This document shows, piece by piece, positions 23,287-30,537 of a DNA stretch of 34,768 nt (the first letter of the stretch is position 1; every line of letters begins with the position of its first letter). The translations under genes and the position numbers were made by a program. Source of the stretch: Novosphingobium rosa NBRC 15208 (GTDB lineage Bacteria > Pseudomonadota > Alphaproteobacteria > Sphingomonadales > Sphingomonadaceae); the NCBI RefSeq assembly GCF_001598555.1, contig NZ_BCZE01000077.1, positions 1-34,768 on the forward strand, read 5' to 3'. The notes under the pieces are model-generated. The model worked only from the letters and a program-made list of their open reading frames with translations, was not told the DNA's origin and ran no database searches.

Positions 23287-24606
23287 ATGCGCGATTTCGC
23301 CACCTCCGATCATCCCGGCGTGGCCGCGCAGCTGGCTCGGCTGGGTGCCCTCACCCTGCCGGAAGGGCGGCTGGGGCTGGAGATCATCCACGCCCTGCTG
23401 GGGGCTCTGGGCGATCCGCAGCATCGCCTGCCCCCGGTGTTCCATGTCGCGGGCACCAATGGCAAGGGCAGCACCTGCGCCTATCTGCGCGCCATGCTGG
23501 AAGCGCAGGGCCTGCGCGTCCACAGCGCCACCAAGCCGCATCTGGTGCGCTACAACGAGCGCATCCGCATCGCGGGCGAGCTGATCTCCGATGAAGCACT
23601 CGCCAACCTGCTGGAGCGCGTGCTGGATGCCGCCGAAGGTCTGGGCGCGGATTATGCCCCCAGCTTCTTCGAGGTGACCACCGCCGCCCTGCTGCTGGCC
23701 TTTGCGGAAAACCCCGCCGATGCCTGCGTGATCGAGGTCGGCCTTGGCGGCCGGCTTGACGCCACCAACGTCTTCACCCGGCCCGCCGCCTGCGGCATCG
23801 CCACGCTGGGCATCGACCATGAGGCCTTCCTGCTGCGGCCGGAAGAGGGCGCGCCCGAAGAGCCCCTGACCCGCATCGCCTTTGAAAAGGCGGGAATCGC
23901 GCGCAAGGATTCCCCGCTGGTCACCCAGCCCTACCCCTATCACGCCGCCGCCGAGGTGAAGCGCATCGCCGCCGCCGCCGGCGCGCCGCTGTTCATGCGT
24001 GGCGAGGGCTGGGATGCCGCCATTGCCGAAACCATCGCCTATCGCGACGAACAGGGCGACCTCACCCTGCCACTGCCCACGCTGGTGGGACTGCATCAGG
24101 CGGAGAATGCCGCTCTGGCCGTCGCCATGCTGCGCCATCAGAGCGCGGTCATCGTCAGCCCCGAAGCCATGGCCAAGGGCATCCGCCGCGCCAAATGGCC
24201 CGCGCGGCTGCAACGCCTCGGCAAGGGGCCGCTGACCGAACTGGCCGGGCGCCGGGAAATCTGGCTCGATGGCGGGCATAATCCCGATGCGGGCCTCGCC
24301 ATTGCGCGGCATTTCGCCCATCACGCGCCGGTGCATCTGGTGCTGGGCATGCTGGCCAATAAAGATCCTGCCGCGCTGCTCAAGCCTCTGTCGGACTGTC
24401 TTATCAGCGTCTCGGTGGTGCCAGCGCCCGGTCACGACGCCCATCGACCCGAGGATTTCGCGGGCCATACCACCCTGCCCGTCGCGGCCTTCCCCGATGT
24501 GGCGCAGGCCATCGCCGCCCTGCCGCCCGAGGGCGATGTGCTGATCGCGGGTTCGCTCTATCTGGCGGGCGAGGTGCTGCGTCTCAACCGCGAGTTTCCC
24601 GATTAA
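23287..24606 (+). CDS. folC: Bifunctional dihydrofolate/folylpolyglutamate synthase
   Basis: Adds glutamate to dihydropteroate and to folates. The 439-residue Mur-ligase-type enzyme has the P-loop GTNGKGST (56-63), the KPHLVRYNERIRI segment, the EVGLGGRLDATN motif and a C-terminal domain with DGGHNPDA. The ribosome binding site is weak. Its TAA stop overlaps the TAA stop of convergent ampG, the two reading through the shared palindrome TTAA, so there is no room for a terminator between them. Confidence 0.96.
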   Translation: MRDFATSDHPGVAAQLARLGALTLPEGRLGLEIIHALLGALGDPQHRLPPVFHVAGTNGKGSTCAYLRAMLEAQGLRVHSATKPHLVRYNERIRIAGELISDEALANLLERVLDAAEGLGADYAPSFFEVTTAALLLAFAENPADACVIEVGLGGRLDATNVFTRPAACGIATLGIDHEAFLLRPEEGAPEEPLTRIAFEKAGIARKDSPLVTQPYPYHAAAEVKRIAAAAGAPLFMRGEGWDAAIAETIAYRDEQGDLTLPLPTLVGLHQAENAALAVAMLRHQSAVIVSPEAMAKGIRRAKWPARLQRLGKGPLTELAGRREIWLDGGHNPDAGLAIARHFAHHAPVHLVLGMLANKDPAALLKPLSDCLISVSVVPAPGHDAHRPEDFAGHTTLPVAAFPDVAQAIAALPPEGDVLIAGSLYLAGEVLRLNREFPD

Positions 24607-26288
24607 TCGGGCTTGGCGGCGCGTGCCTTGCGCGCGTCATGCGCCCATTCGGTCAGCACGAAGACCGTGGTGATGACGCCGGTCAGCGCGGTGATGCGGA
24701 ACACCGGGCCATAGCCATAATGGTCGAAGGCCTCGCCCGCCACGCCGCGCCCCAGCGTGCCCACCAGCGACACCATGGACGAGAGCAGCGCATACTGGAT
24801 CGCCGTATAGCGCCGGTCCACCTGCGAGGAGAGATAGGCGACGAAAGCCGTCAGCGCCATGCCGGTGGAAATGTTCTCATAGCAGATGGCGATCAGCAGC
24901 CGCAGCATCGGGGCGTCAGCGCCCAGTGACGCGGCGAACACATCCAGCCGCGTGGCGTGTGAAAAGGCATCCAGCCCGCGCGCGCCATCGGCCAGATCGG
25001 CATAGAGCAGATTGCCCAGCGGCGGCAGGATCGCGCCCAGAAACACCGTGGGGAAGCGGCCCACCTTGGTGAAGAGATAGCCGCCCAGCGAGATGCCCGT
25101 CATCGTCATGATGATGCCGAAGATCTTGGAGGCGAAGGCCACCTGATCCTTGGTGTAATGCATCTGCTCGAGATAGAAGGGATAAGCGAAGCTGGCCCAG
25201 ATGTTGTAGCACAGCGCATAGGTCAGGATAAAACCGAGCAGGCTGAGTACCCACCAGCCGCGCCGCGAGACCAGCTCCTCCAGCGGCGAGATCAGCGCGG
25301 AAAAGGCATGATCGCCCACCGCACGCAGCAGCCCGGTGCGCTCCACGGGCACCGAAACGCCCTGCCGCCGCAGCCGATGCGCCAGAGCGGCCACGATCAT
25401 CGGCATCACCACCGTCGCCACCACGATCAGCGGGCCCTGCGTGCGGGTAAAATCGCCCACCGAGAGCGGTTTGGCGCCGGGCGCCAGCGGCGAGAGCATT
25501 GCCACCATGAATCTGACGATGCTCACCACCGCCCAGCCCCAGCACAGCAGCACCACGCCCAGCAGCGCCGTGCGCAGCCTGGGCGCCAGCCAGCCATCGC
25601 CCGCGATATCGGCGGCGACCGCGCCCTCGGGGCGTTCGGTACTGTCAGGCGCGACGCTGCACAGGGCGGAGGTCAGCGCCAGCACGCCGGCCATCACCAT
25701 AAAGACCTGGGGCCAGCTCATCCGCGCCGCCATGAACAGCGCAAAGGCGCCGCCCACGATGGACGCCGTGCGATAGCCGAACTGATAGAGCGCCGTCAGC
25801 AATTCGAGCGGCGTGTCCTCATCCGCCGCCTCGATCCGCCAGCCGTTGATGGCGATGTCCTGCGTGGCCGAGGCAAAGGCGCAGACGAAGGCCACCAGCG
25901 CGAAAGGCCCGATGGCCACCGCCGGATTCATCAGCGACAGCGCCAGAATCCCCGCCACCAGCACGGCCTGGCAGGGCAGGATCCAGCCTTTGCGCCGCCC
26001 CAGACGGTGCAGGCCGGGCAGCCGCACCCGGTCCACCAGCGGCGCCCAGAGGAACATGAAGGAATAGCACAGGCCGATCCACGACAGCACGCCGATGGTC
26101 GCCAGCTTCACCCCCACCTCGCCCAGCCAGGCGTTGAGCGTGCCGATCAGCAGGGCAAAAGGCAGGCCGCTGGCAAAGCCCAGCCCCAGCATGCAGGCCG
26201 CCTTGCGGGTGGCAAGCGCCGCGCGCAGCAGCGCCAGTCCTTTCGGGCGAGCAGGCTTTTGTGTGGTGTCTGAGGCGGTGCTGGCCAT
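24603..26288 (-). CDS. AmpG-like muropeptide permease (MFS)
   Basis: A 561-residue major facilitator protein with about 12-14 membrane helices. It has AmpG family features: GFASGLPFALLIGTLNAWL near the N terminus, the LVDRVRLPGLHRLGRRKGW loop, SATQDIAINGWRIE, and the tandem YENISTGMALTAFVAYLSS and YTAIQYALLSSMVSLVGTL stretches. AmpG imports anhydromuropeptides for cell wall recycling and beta-lactamase induction. Longer than E. coli AmpG (491), with an extra central loop. The start at 26288 is supported by the family N terminus; the frame stays open far upstream only because it lies antisense to the repetitive pseudouridine synthase gene. Confidence 0.9.
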   Translation of the reverse strand: MASTASDTTQKPARPKGLALLRAALATRKAACMLGLGFASGLPFALLIGTLNAWLGEVGVKLATIGVLSWIGLCYSFMFLWAPLVDRVRLPGLHRLGRRKGWILPCQAVLVAGILALSLMNPAVAIGPFALVAFVCAFASATQDIAINGWRIEAADEDTPLELLTALYQFGYRTASIVGGAFALFMAARMSWPQVFMVMAGVLALTSALCSVAPDSTERPEGAVAADIAGDGWLAPRLRTALLGVVLLCWGWAVVSIVRFMVAMLSPLAPGAKPLSVGDFTRTQGPLIVVATVVMPMIVAALAHRLRRQGVSVPVERTGLLRAVGDHAFSALISPLEELVSRRGWWVLSLLGFILTYALCYNIWASFAYPFYLEQMHYTKDQVAFASKIFGIIMTMTGISLGGYLFTKVGRFPTVFLGAILPPLGNLLYADLADGARGLDAFSHATRLDVFAASLGADAPMLRLLIAICYENISTGMALTAFVAYLSSQVDRRYTAIQYALLSSMVSLVGTLGRGVAGEAFDHYGYGPVFRITALTGVITTVFVLTEWAHDARKARAAKPD

Positions 26289-26417
26289 GAATTGTCCCTG
26301 ATTGAGCCACCAGACTAGGCAAGGCAGCCCCGCAAGGCCAGAGGTGATGCCATCATGGCACACGCAAAGGTGTGCATGGTTTTGACCTTCGGGCTTAAGC
26401 GGCGTAAGGGGCGCCTC

Positions 26418-28088
26418 ATGGCATTTACCCCCAAACCTCCTCGCGGCCCGGGCCGCCCGTCTCGTCCTGCCCGCCCCGCTGGTAAAAGCGGCGCTCAGCG
26501 CTATGGCGCCCCCCGTGCGCGCGATGAAAGCGCAGCCCCCGAAAAACGCCAGCGCGGCACGTTGAAACCCGTCGCCAAGGGCGAAGGCTGGAGCCCGGAC
26601 ACCACGCCCGAAACCCGCCTCGACGATCGTCGGGGGCGCGGCGGACGCGATGATCGCGGCGGCGACCGTGGCGGCCAGAAGAAGGCCGCCTGGGGCGACC
26701 GCACCCGCGAGCGCCATGATGCCCAGCGTGGCGAGGGCCGTGGACGTTCGGGAGGCGGCTTCGGCGGGCGTGATGAGCGCGCCGGTGGCGAACGCCCGCG
26801 CGGCGCGTTTGGCGATAAGCCGCGCGGCAACTTTGGGGACAAGCCCCGGGGCGACTTCGGTGACCGCCCTCGCGGCAACTTCGGCGACAAGCCGCGCGGT
26901 GGCTTCGGGGATAAGCCTCGTGGCGACTTCGGCGACCGCCCGCGCGGCAACTTCGGCGACAAACCGCGCGGTGGCTTCGGGGATAAGCCCCGTGGCGACT
27001 TCGGCGACAAGCCCCGCGGTGACTTCGGCGACCGTCCTCGCGGCAACTTCGGTGACAAGCCTCGCGGCGATGATCGCCGTGGCGGCTTTGGCGGCGAACG
27101 CAAAGCCTCCTTCGGAGACAAGGCCCGCGCCCGCCGCGCCGATCAGCGCGAAGAGCGCGGCGAACGCAGCTTCGGCGGTCCCCGCACTGGCGGCTTCGAG
27201 CGCCGCGACGAGCGCCCGCGTGGCGGATTCGGCGGCGGTTTCGGCGATCGGCCCCGTCAGGACCGTGGCCGCATTCATTCCGATCGCGACACCCAGCGCG
27301 AAGAGCCCACCCCCTATCAGCGCATCGCCAGCCTTCAGGATTTCGCCATCGATCCCGAGGGTGAGCGCATCGCCAAGCTGCTGGCCCGCGCCGGCATCGC
27401 CAGCCGCCGCGAGGTGGAGCGCATGATCGTCGACGGGCGCGTGGCGCTCGATGGCGAGCTGGTGCTCACGCCCGTCACCATCCTGACCTCGCTGAAAGGC
27501 CTGACCGTGGATGGCAAGCCGGTCGATGAGCCCGAAGTGGGCCGCCTCTGGGCCTTCCACAAGCCCGATGGCCTGATCACCGCCGAGCGCGATCCCGCCG
27601 GCCGCCCCACCATCTACAACGCGCTGCGCAATGCGCTGCCGCCCGGCACGCCGCGCCTGATGCCGGTGGGCCGCCTCGACATGAACACCGAAGGCCTGCT
27701 GCTGCTCACCAATGATGGCGAGTTGAAGCGCGCCATGGAACTGCCGTCGAGCGGCGTGCCGCGCACCTATCGCGCCCGCACCTTCGGCGACATCAGCCAG
27801 CCGCAGCTTGAAGAGCTGATGCAGGGCATCGAGATCGACGGTTTCCAGTATGGCCCGATCAACGCCAATATGGAGCGCCGCACGGGCCGCAACCAGTGGA
27901 TCGAGGTGACGCTGACCGAAGGCAAGAACCGCGAAGTGCGCCGCGTGCTGGAGCATCTGGGGCTGCAGGTCAGCCGCCTGCTGCGCATCGCCTATGGCCC
28001 CTTCCTGCTGGGCGATCTGCCGCGCGGCGCGGCTGTGGCGCTGCCGCAGAATGTGGTCGAGCAGTTCCGCAAGGGGCTCAAGGCCTGA
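26418..28088 (+). CDS. RluB-like 23S rRNA pseudouridine synthase with long repetitive basic tail
   Basis: A 556-residue RsuA/RluB/E/F family enzyme. The catalytic half starts near 310 with an S4 RNA-binding domain (ERIAKLLARAGIASRREVER) and contains the active-site Asp421 in GRLDMNTEGLLLLTNDG. It then follows the family through KNREVRRVLEHLGL. RluB modifies U2605 in the 23S peptidyl transferase region of E. coli; that exact target is inferred. Residues 1-305 are an Arg/Gly-rich, low-complexity extension with 11 tandem octapeptides GxFGD[K/R]PR. TAAGGGG precedes ATG 26418; an upstream in-frame ATG (26355) is less likely. Its stop overlaps the rsmD start. Confidence 0.93.
   Translation: MAFTPKPPRGPGRPSRPARPAGKSGAQRYGAPRARDESAAPEKRQRGTLKPVAKGEGWSPDTTPETRLDDRRGRGGRDDRGGDRGGQKKAAWGDRTRERHDAQRGEGRGRSGGGFGGRDERAGGERPRGAFGDKPRGNFGDKPRGDFGDRPRGNFGDKPRGGFGDKPRGDFGDRPRGNFGDKPRGGFGDKPRGDFGDKPRGDFGDRPRGNFGDKPRGDDRRGGFGGERKASFGDKARARRADQREERGERSFGGPRTGGFERRDERPRGGFGGGFGDRPRQDRGRIHSDRDTQREEPTPYQRIASLQDFAIDPEGERIAKLLARAGIASRREVERMIVDGRVALDGELVLTPVTILTSLKGLTVDGKPVDEPEVGRLWAFHKPDGLITAERDPAGRPTIYNALRNALPPGTPRLMPVGRLDMNTEGLLLLTNDGELKRAMELPSSGVPRTYRARTFGDISQPQLEELMQGIEIDGFQYGPINANMERRTGRNQWIEVTLTEGKNREVRRVLEHLGLQVSRLLRIAYGPFLLGDLPRGAAVALPQNVVEQFRKGLKA
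26802..27065 (+). repeat. Eleven 24-bp tandem repeats encoding GxFGD[K/R]PR
   Basis: In-frame coding repeat inside the pseudouridine synthase gene, 11 units of 8 codons. The second residue runs A, N, D, N, G, D, N, G, D, D, N, and the basic residue is Lys or Arg. A 72-bp higher-order block (D-N-G units) occurs twice in succession. Synonymous changes between units show the array is not newly made. Confidence 0.95.
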
Positions 28089-28666
28089 TGCGGATCGTGG
28101 CCGGGCAATGGCGCGGGCGCAAGCTGCTCGCGCCCGAGGGCGATACCACCCGTCCCACCGCCGACCGCACGCGCGAGACGCTGTTTTCCATGCTGACCTC
28201 GCGCCTCGGCAGCTTCGAAGGGCTGCGCGTGGCGGATCTGTTCGCAGGGTCGGGCGCGCTGGGGCTGGAGGCTCTGTCGCGCGGGGCGGCCCATGCCATG
28301 TTCGCCGAGCAGGATCCCAAGGCAATCCGCGCGATTCGCGGCAACATCGCCAATCTGCATGCGCAGGCGGAATGCGATGTGCGCGTGGGTTCGGTGATGG
28401 CGCTGGGCGTGTCCAAGCAGCCTTACGATCTGGTCCTGCTCGATCCGCCCTACAAGACCAGCGCGGGTGTCGTCGCCATCGACAAGCTGCGCCGTCTGGG
28501 CTGGATGCATGACGGCACCTGGGTCTGCATCGAGACCGAGGCGCGCGAAGCGCCGCGCGTGCGCGGCTTCGAGGTGATGGCCGAGCGCGTGGTGGGCAAG
28601 GCCTGCCTCACGCTGATGCGCCCGGAACCGAGCGAAACCCCTGCCGAAACGAAGGCCGAGGCTTAA
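28088..28666 (+). CDS. rsmD: 16S rRNA (guanine(966)-N(2))-methyltransferase
   Basis: Methylates G966 of 16S rRNA in the 30S subunit. The 192-residue class I methyltransferase has the SAM-binding VADLFAGSGALGLEALSRGA and the catalytic DPPY at 119-122, plus the family start MRIVAGQWRGRKL. It overlaps the pseudouridine synthase stop by one base (TGATG), so two rRNA-modifying enzymes are made from one message. Confidence 0.96.
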   Translation: MRIVAGQWRGRKLLAPEGDTTRPTADRTRETLFSMLTSRLGSFEGLRVADLFAGSGALGLEALSRGAAHAMFAEQDPKAIRAIRGNIANLHAQAECDVRVGSVMALGVSKQPYDLVLLDPPYKTSAGVVAIDKLRRLGWMHDGTWVCIETEAREAPRVRGFEVMAERVVGKACLTLMRPEPSETPAETKAEA

Positions 28667-28677
28667 GCCACCACGAC

Positions 28678-29976
28678 TTAAGCCACCATAAGGCGGGCGC
28701 GCTGGCCGCGCGCCCAGCCGATGCCGATCAGCGTGACCACACCTGCCACGGCGGGCAGCAGGCCGATGTAATTGCCCATATGGCGGTCCACCAGACTCTG
28801 GGCCAGACCGGGGGTGAAGGCGCCGCCGATGATGCCGCCCGCGTTAAAGGCCATCGAAATCCCCGAATAGCGCACGGAAACCGGGAACAGCTCGGTGAGC
28901 CAGCCGGTCAGCGGGCCATAGGACATGCCCATCACGAACAGCGTCACCGACAGGGTGACAAAGGCGATGCCCAGATGCCCCGAGGACAGGCCCGCCCAGA
29001 AGAACAGCCCGATCACCGCGCCAAGCCCCGCGCCCCAGGCCAGAACCTTGCCTTCGGAATAGCGGTCCGACCAGATGGCGGCGGCGATGATCCCGGCGGT
29101 CAGGAACAGATTGGCGGCCAACTGCACGGCGAGGAAATTCTGCCGCCCATAGCCCAACGGCCCCGCGCCCTGCGCCAGCGCAAAGGCGGTGGAGAGGTAG
29201 AACAGCGCAAAACACGCCACCACGCCAGCGCTGCCCGCCAGCAGCCCGCGCCAGTGGTCGCTGAGCAGCACGCCCAACGGCACGGCGGGGGGCGCCTCAT
29301 GCTTGAGCGCTTCCTGAAACTCGGGGGTTTCGGCGATCTTCAGGCGCACCCACAGGCCGATCGCCACCAGCAAGGCCGAGAGCAGGAAGGGCACGCGCCA
29401 GCCCCAGGCCTTGAAATCGGCATCGCTCATGGTGAGCCCAAGGATCAGGAACAGGCCATTGGCGCAGAGGAAGCCCACCGGAGCGCCCAGCTGAGGCGCG
29501 CAGCCAAAGCGCGCCTTCCAGCCCGGAGGCGCATATTCCACCGCCAGCAGCGCCGCCCCGCCCCACTCGCCGCCAAGGCCAAAACCCTGACCGAAGCGGC
29601 AGATGCACAGCAGCACCGGCGCCAGCAGCCCGGCTTGCGCGTAAGAGGGCAGAAACGCCACCGCCACCGTGGAGGCGCCCATCAGCATCAGCGAGGCGAC
29701 CAGCGTGGACTTGCGCCCGATCCTGTCCCCGAAATGGCCGAAAGCGATGGCGCCCACGGGCCGCGCGATGAACGCGCCGCCAAACACCATGAAGGCCGCG
29801 ATCTGCTGCACAGAGGCATCGAATTTGGGGAAGAACATCGGCCCGAAGACCAGCGCCGTCGCCGTGGCGAAGACGTAATAGTCGTAGAATTCCACCGAGG
29901 TGCCGACAAGGGCGGCAAGCAGAATACGGGCGTTCTGACGCAGGGGATGGGGCTGGGTGCCGAGGGGGGTATGCAT
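28678..29976 (-). CDS. MHS family MFS transporter (metabolite:H+ symporter)
   Basis: A 432-residue transporter with 12 predicted membrane helices. The MHS hallmark sequences are present: GTSVEFYDYYVFATATAL in helix 1, GHFGDRIGRKSTL in the 2-3 loop and RFGQGFGLGGEWGGAALL in helix 4. Relatives carry shikimate, proline/betaine, citrate or alpha-ketoglutarate; substrate cannot be read from sequence. ATG 29976 has GAGGGCGG upstream; ATG 29991 would add five residues. Convergent with rsmD, 11 bp between stop codons. Confidence 0.93.
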   Translation of the reverse strand: MHTPLGTQPHPLRQNARILLAALVGTSVEFYDYYVFATATALVFGPMFFPKFDASVQQIAAFMVFGGAFIARPVGAIAFGHFGDRIGRKSTLVASLMLMGASTVAVAFLPSYAQAGLLAPVLLCICRFGQGFGLGGEWGGAALLAVEYAPPGWKARFGCAPQLGAPVGFLCANGLFLILGLTMSDADFKAWGWRVPFLLSALLVAIGLWVRLKIAETPEFQEALKHEAPPAVPLGVLLSDHWRGLLAGSAGVVACFALFYLSTAFALAQGAGPLGYGRQNFLAVQLAANLFLTAGIIAAAIWSDRYSEGKVLAWGAGLGAVIGLFFWAGLSSGHLGIAFVTLSVTLFVMGMSYGPLTGWLTELFPVSVRYSGISMAFNAGGIIGGAFTPGLAQSLVDRHMGNYIGLLPAVAGVVTLIGIGWARGQRARLMVA

Positions 29977-30015
29977 CCGCCCTCGCTCCATCCACGGCGG
30001 CGCTTTGTCAATGCG

Positions 30016-30045
30016 AAAAGGGCACCGCAAGCGCGATGCCCTTTT
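30016..30045 (-). terminator. Rho-independent terminator of the small secreted protein gene
   Basis: AAAAGGGCACCGC pairs with GCGATGCCCTTTT (one G-U pair in the minus reading) around a 4-nt loop, ending in a T-run on both strands. It lies 22 bp after the minus-strand stop at 30068. Confidence 0.85.
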
Positions 30046-30067
30046 CATTTGTTACCGATTGCTGCGC

Positions 30068-30373
30068 TTATCGGCCGCCGGGATTGCGGCAGTTGTCCTG
30101 CACGCGGGCCGAGCAGACCGGATAGCTCTTGTTCATGGCATCGGCGGGGGGAGCGCTCAGCGCGCCGGCATAAGGCCCGGCATGATAGCCCGGATCATTG
30201 GGCTGGGTGGCGGGCACGGGGTCATTGGCGGCGGCAGGGTCGGCGCTGGCGGCCACGGGCTCATCGCCGCGCGGATTGGCCTGAACCTGAACAGTGCCCT
30301 GAGCATGGGCGGCACCAGAAAGCGCCGAACCCATCAGCAGCAAAGGCAGGGCTGCATAAGACATGATACGCAT
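30068..30373 (-). CDS. Small secreted protein of unknown function
   Basis: 101 residues. A signal peptide (about 1-24, ending SGAAHAQ) is followed by a low-complexity Ala/Pro/Asp region and a C-terminal block NKSYPVCSARVQDNCRNPG with two Cys that could bond. I have seen that C-terminal block as a sphingomonad-type hypothetical protein, but no function is known to me. GGAG lies 8 bases before the ATG. It is divergent from the helicase gene and has its own terminator, so it is probably a single-gene unit. Confidence 0.82.
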   Translation of the reverse strand: MRIMSYAALPLLLMGSALSGAAHAQGTVQVQANPRGDEPVAASADPAAANDPVPATQPNDPGYHAGPYAGALSAPPADAMNKSYPVCSARVQDNCRNPGGR

Positions 30374-30537
30374 CGGGGTTACTCCATCTCAAATCTGTGC
30401 GACTCGATCCCGGTCGGTGTCCCGAGCCTGTTTTGTCGCACGGCCGCCATGATCCGGCCCTGAATGCACCGTTCATCAGGCGTTATCGGTTGCCAGACTC
30501 GCGCCTGTTCCCTAGGCGTTCCCATGTGACTGATACC

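Noticed and set aside
21459..23303. A 614-codon open frame antisense to trpA and accD
   Set aside because: Covers two certain genes; composition typical of an antisense shadow.
26802..27065. Regular 24-bp repeats that might suggest a CRISPR array
   Set aside because: Units are contiguous, without spacers, in frame and encode a peptide repeat within a gene.
26289..28325. About 680 stop-free codons on the minus strand upstream of the ampG start
   Set aside because: It lies antisense to the pseudouridine synthase and rsmD genes, its translation is low-complexity Ala/Glu/Val repeats mirroring the plus-strand array, and the permease has a family-like start at 26288. High GC makes such shadows common.
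28662..28688. 12-bp direct repeat CTTAAGCCACCA at the ends of rsmD and the MHS transporter gene
   Set aside because: Short, adjacent and explained by codons around two stop codons; no sign of a target-site duplication because no element lies between the copies.
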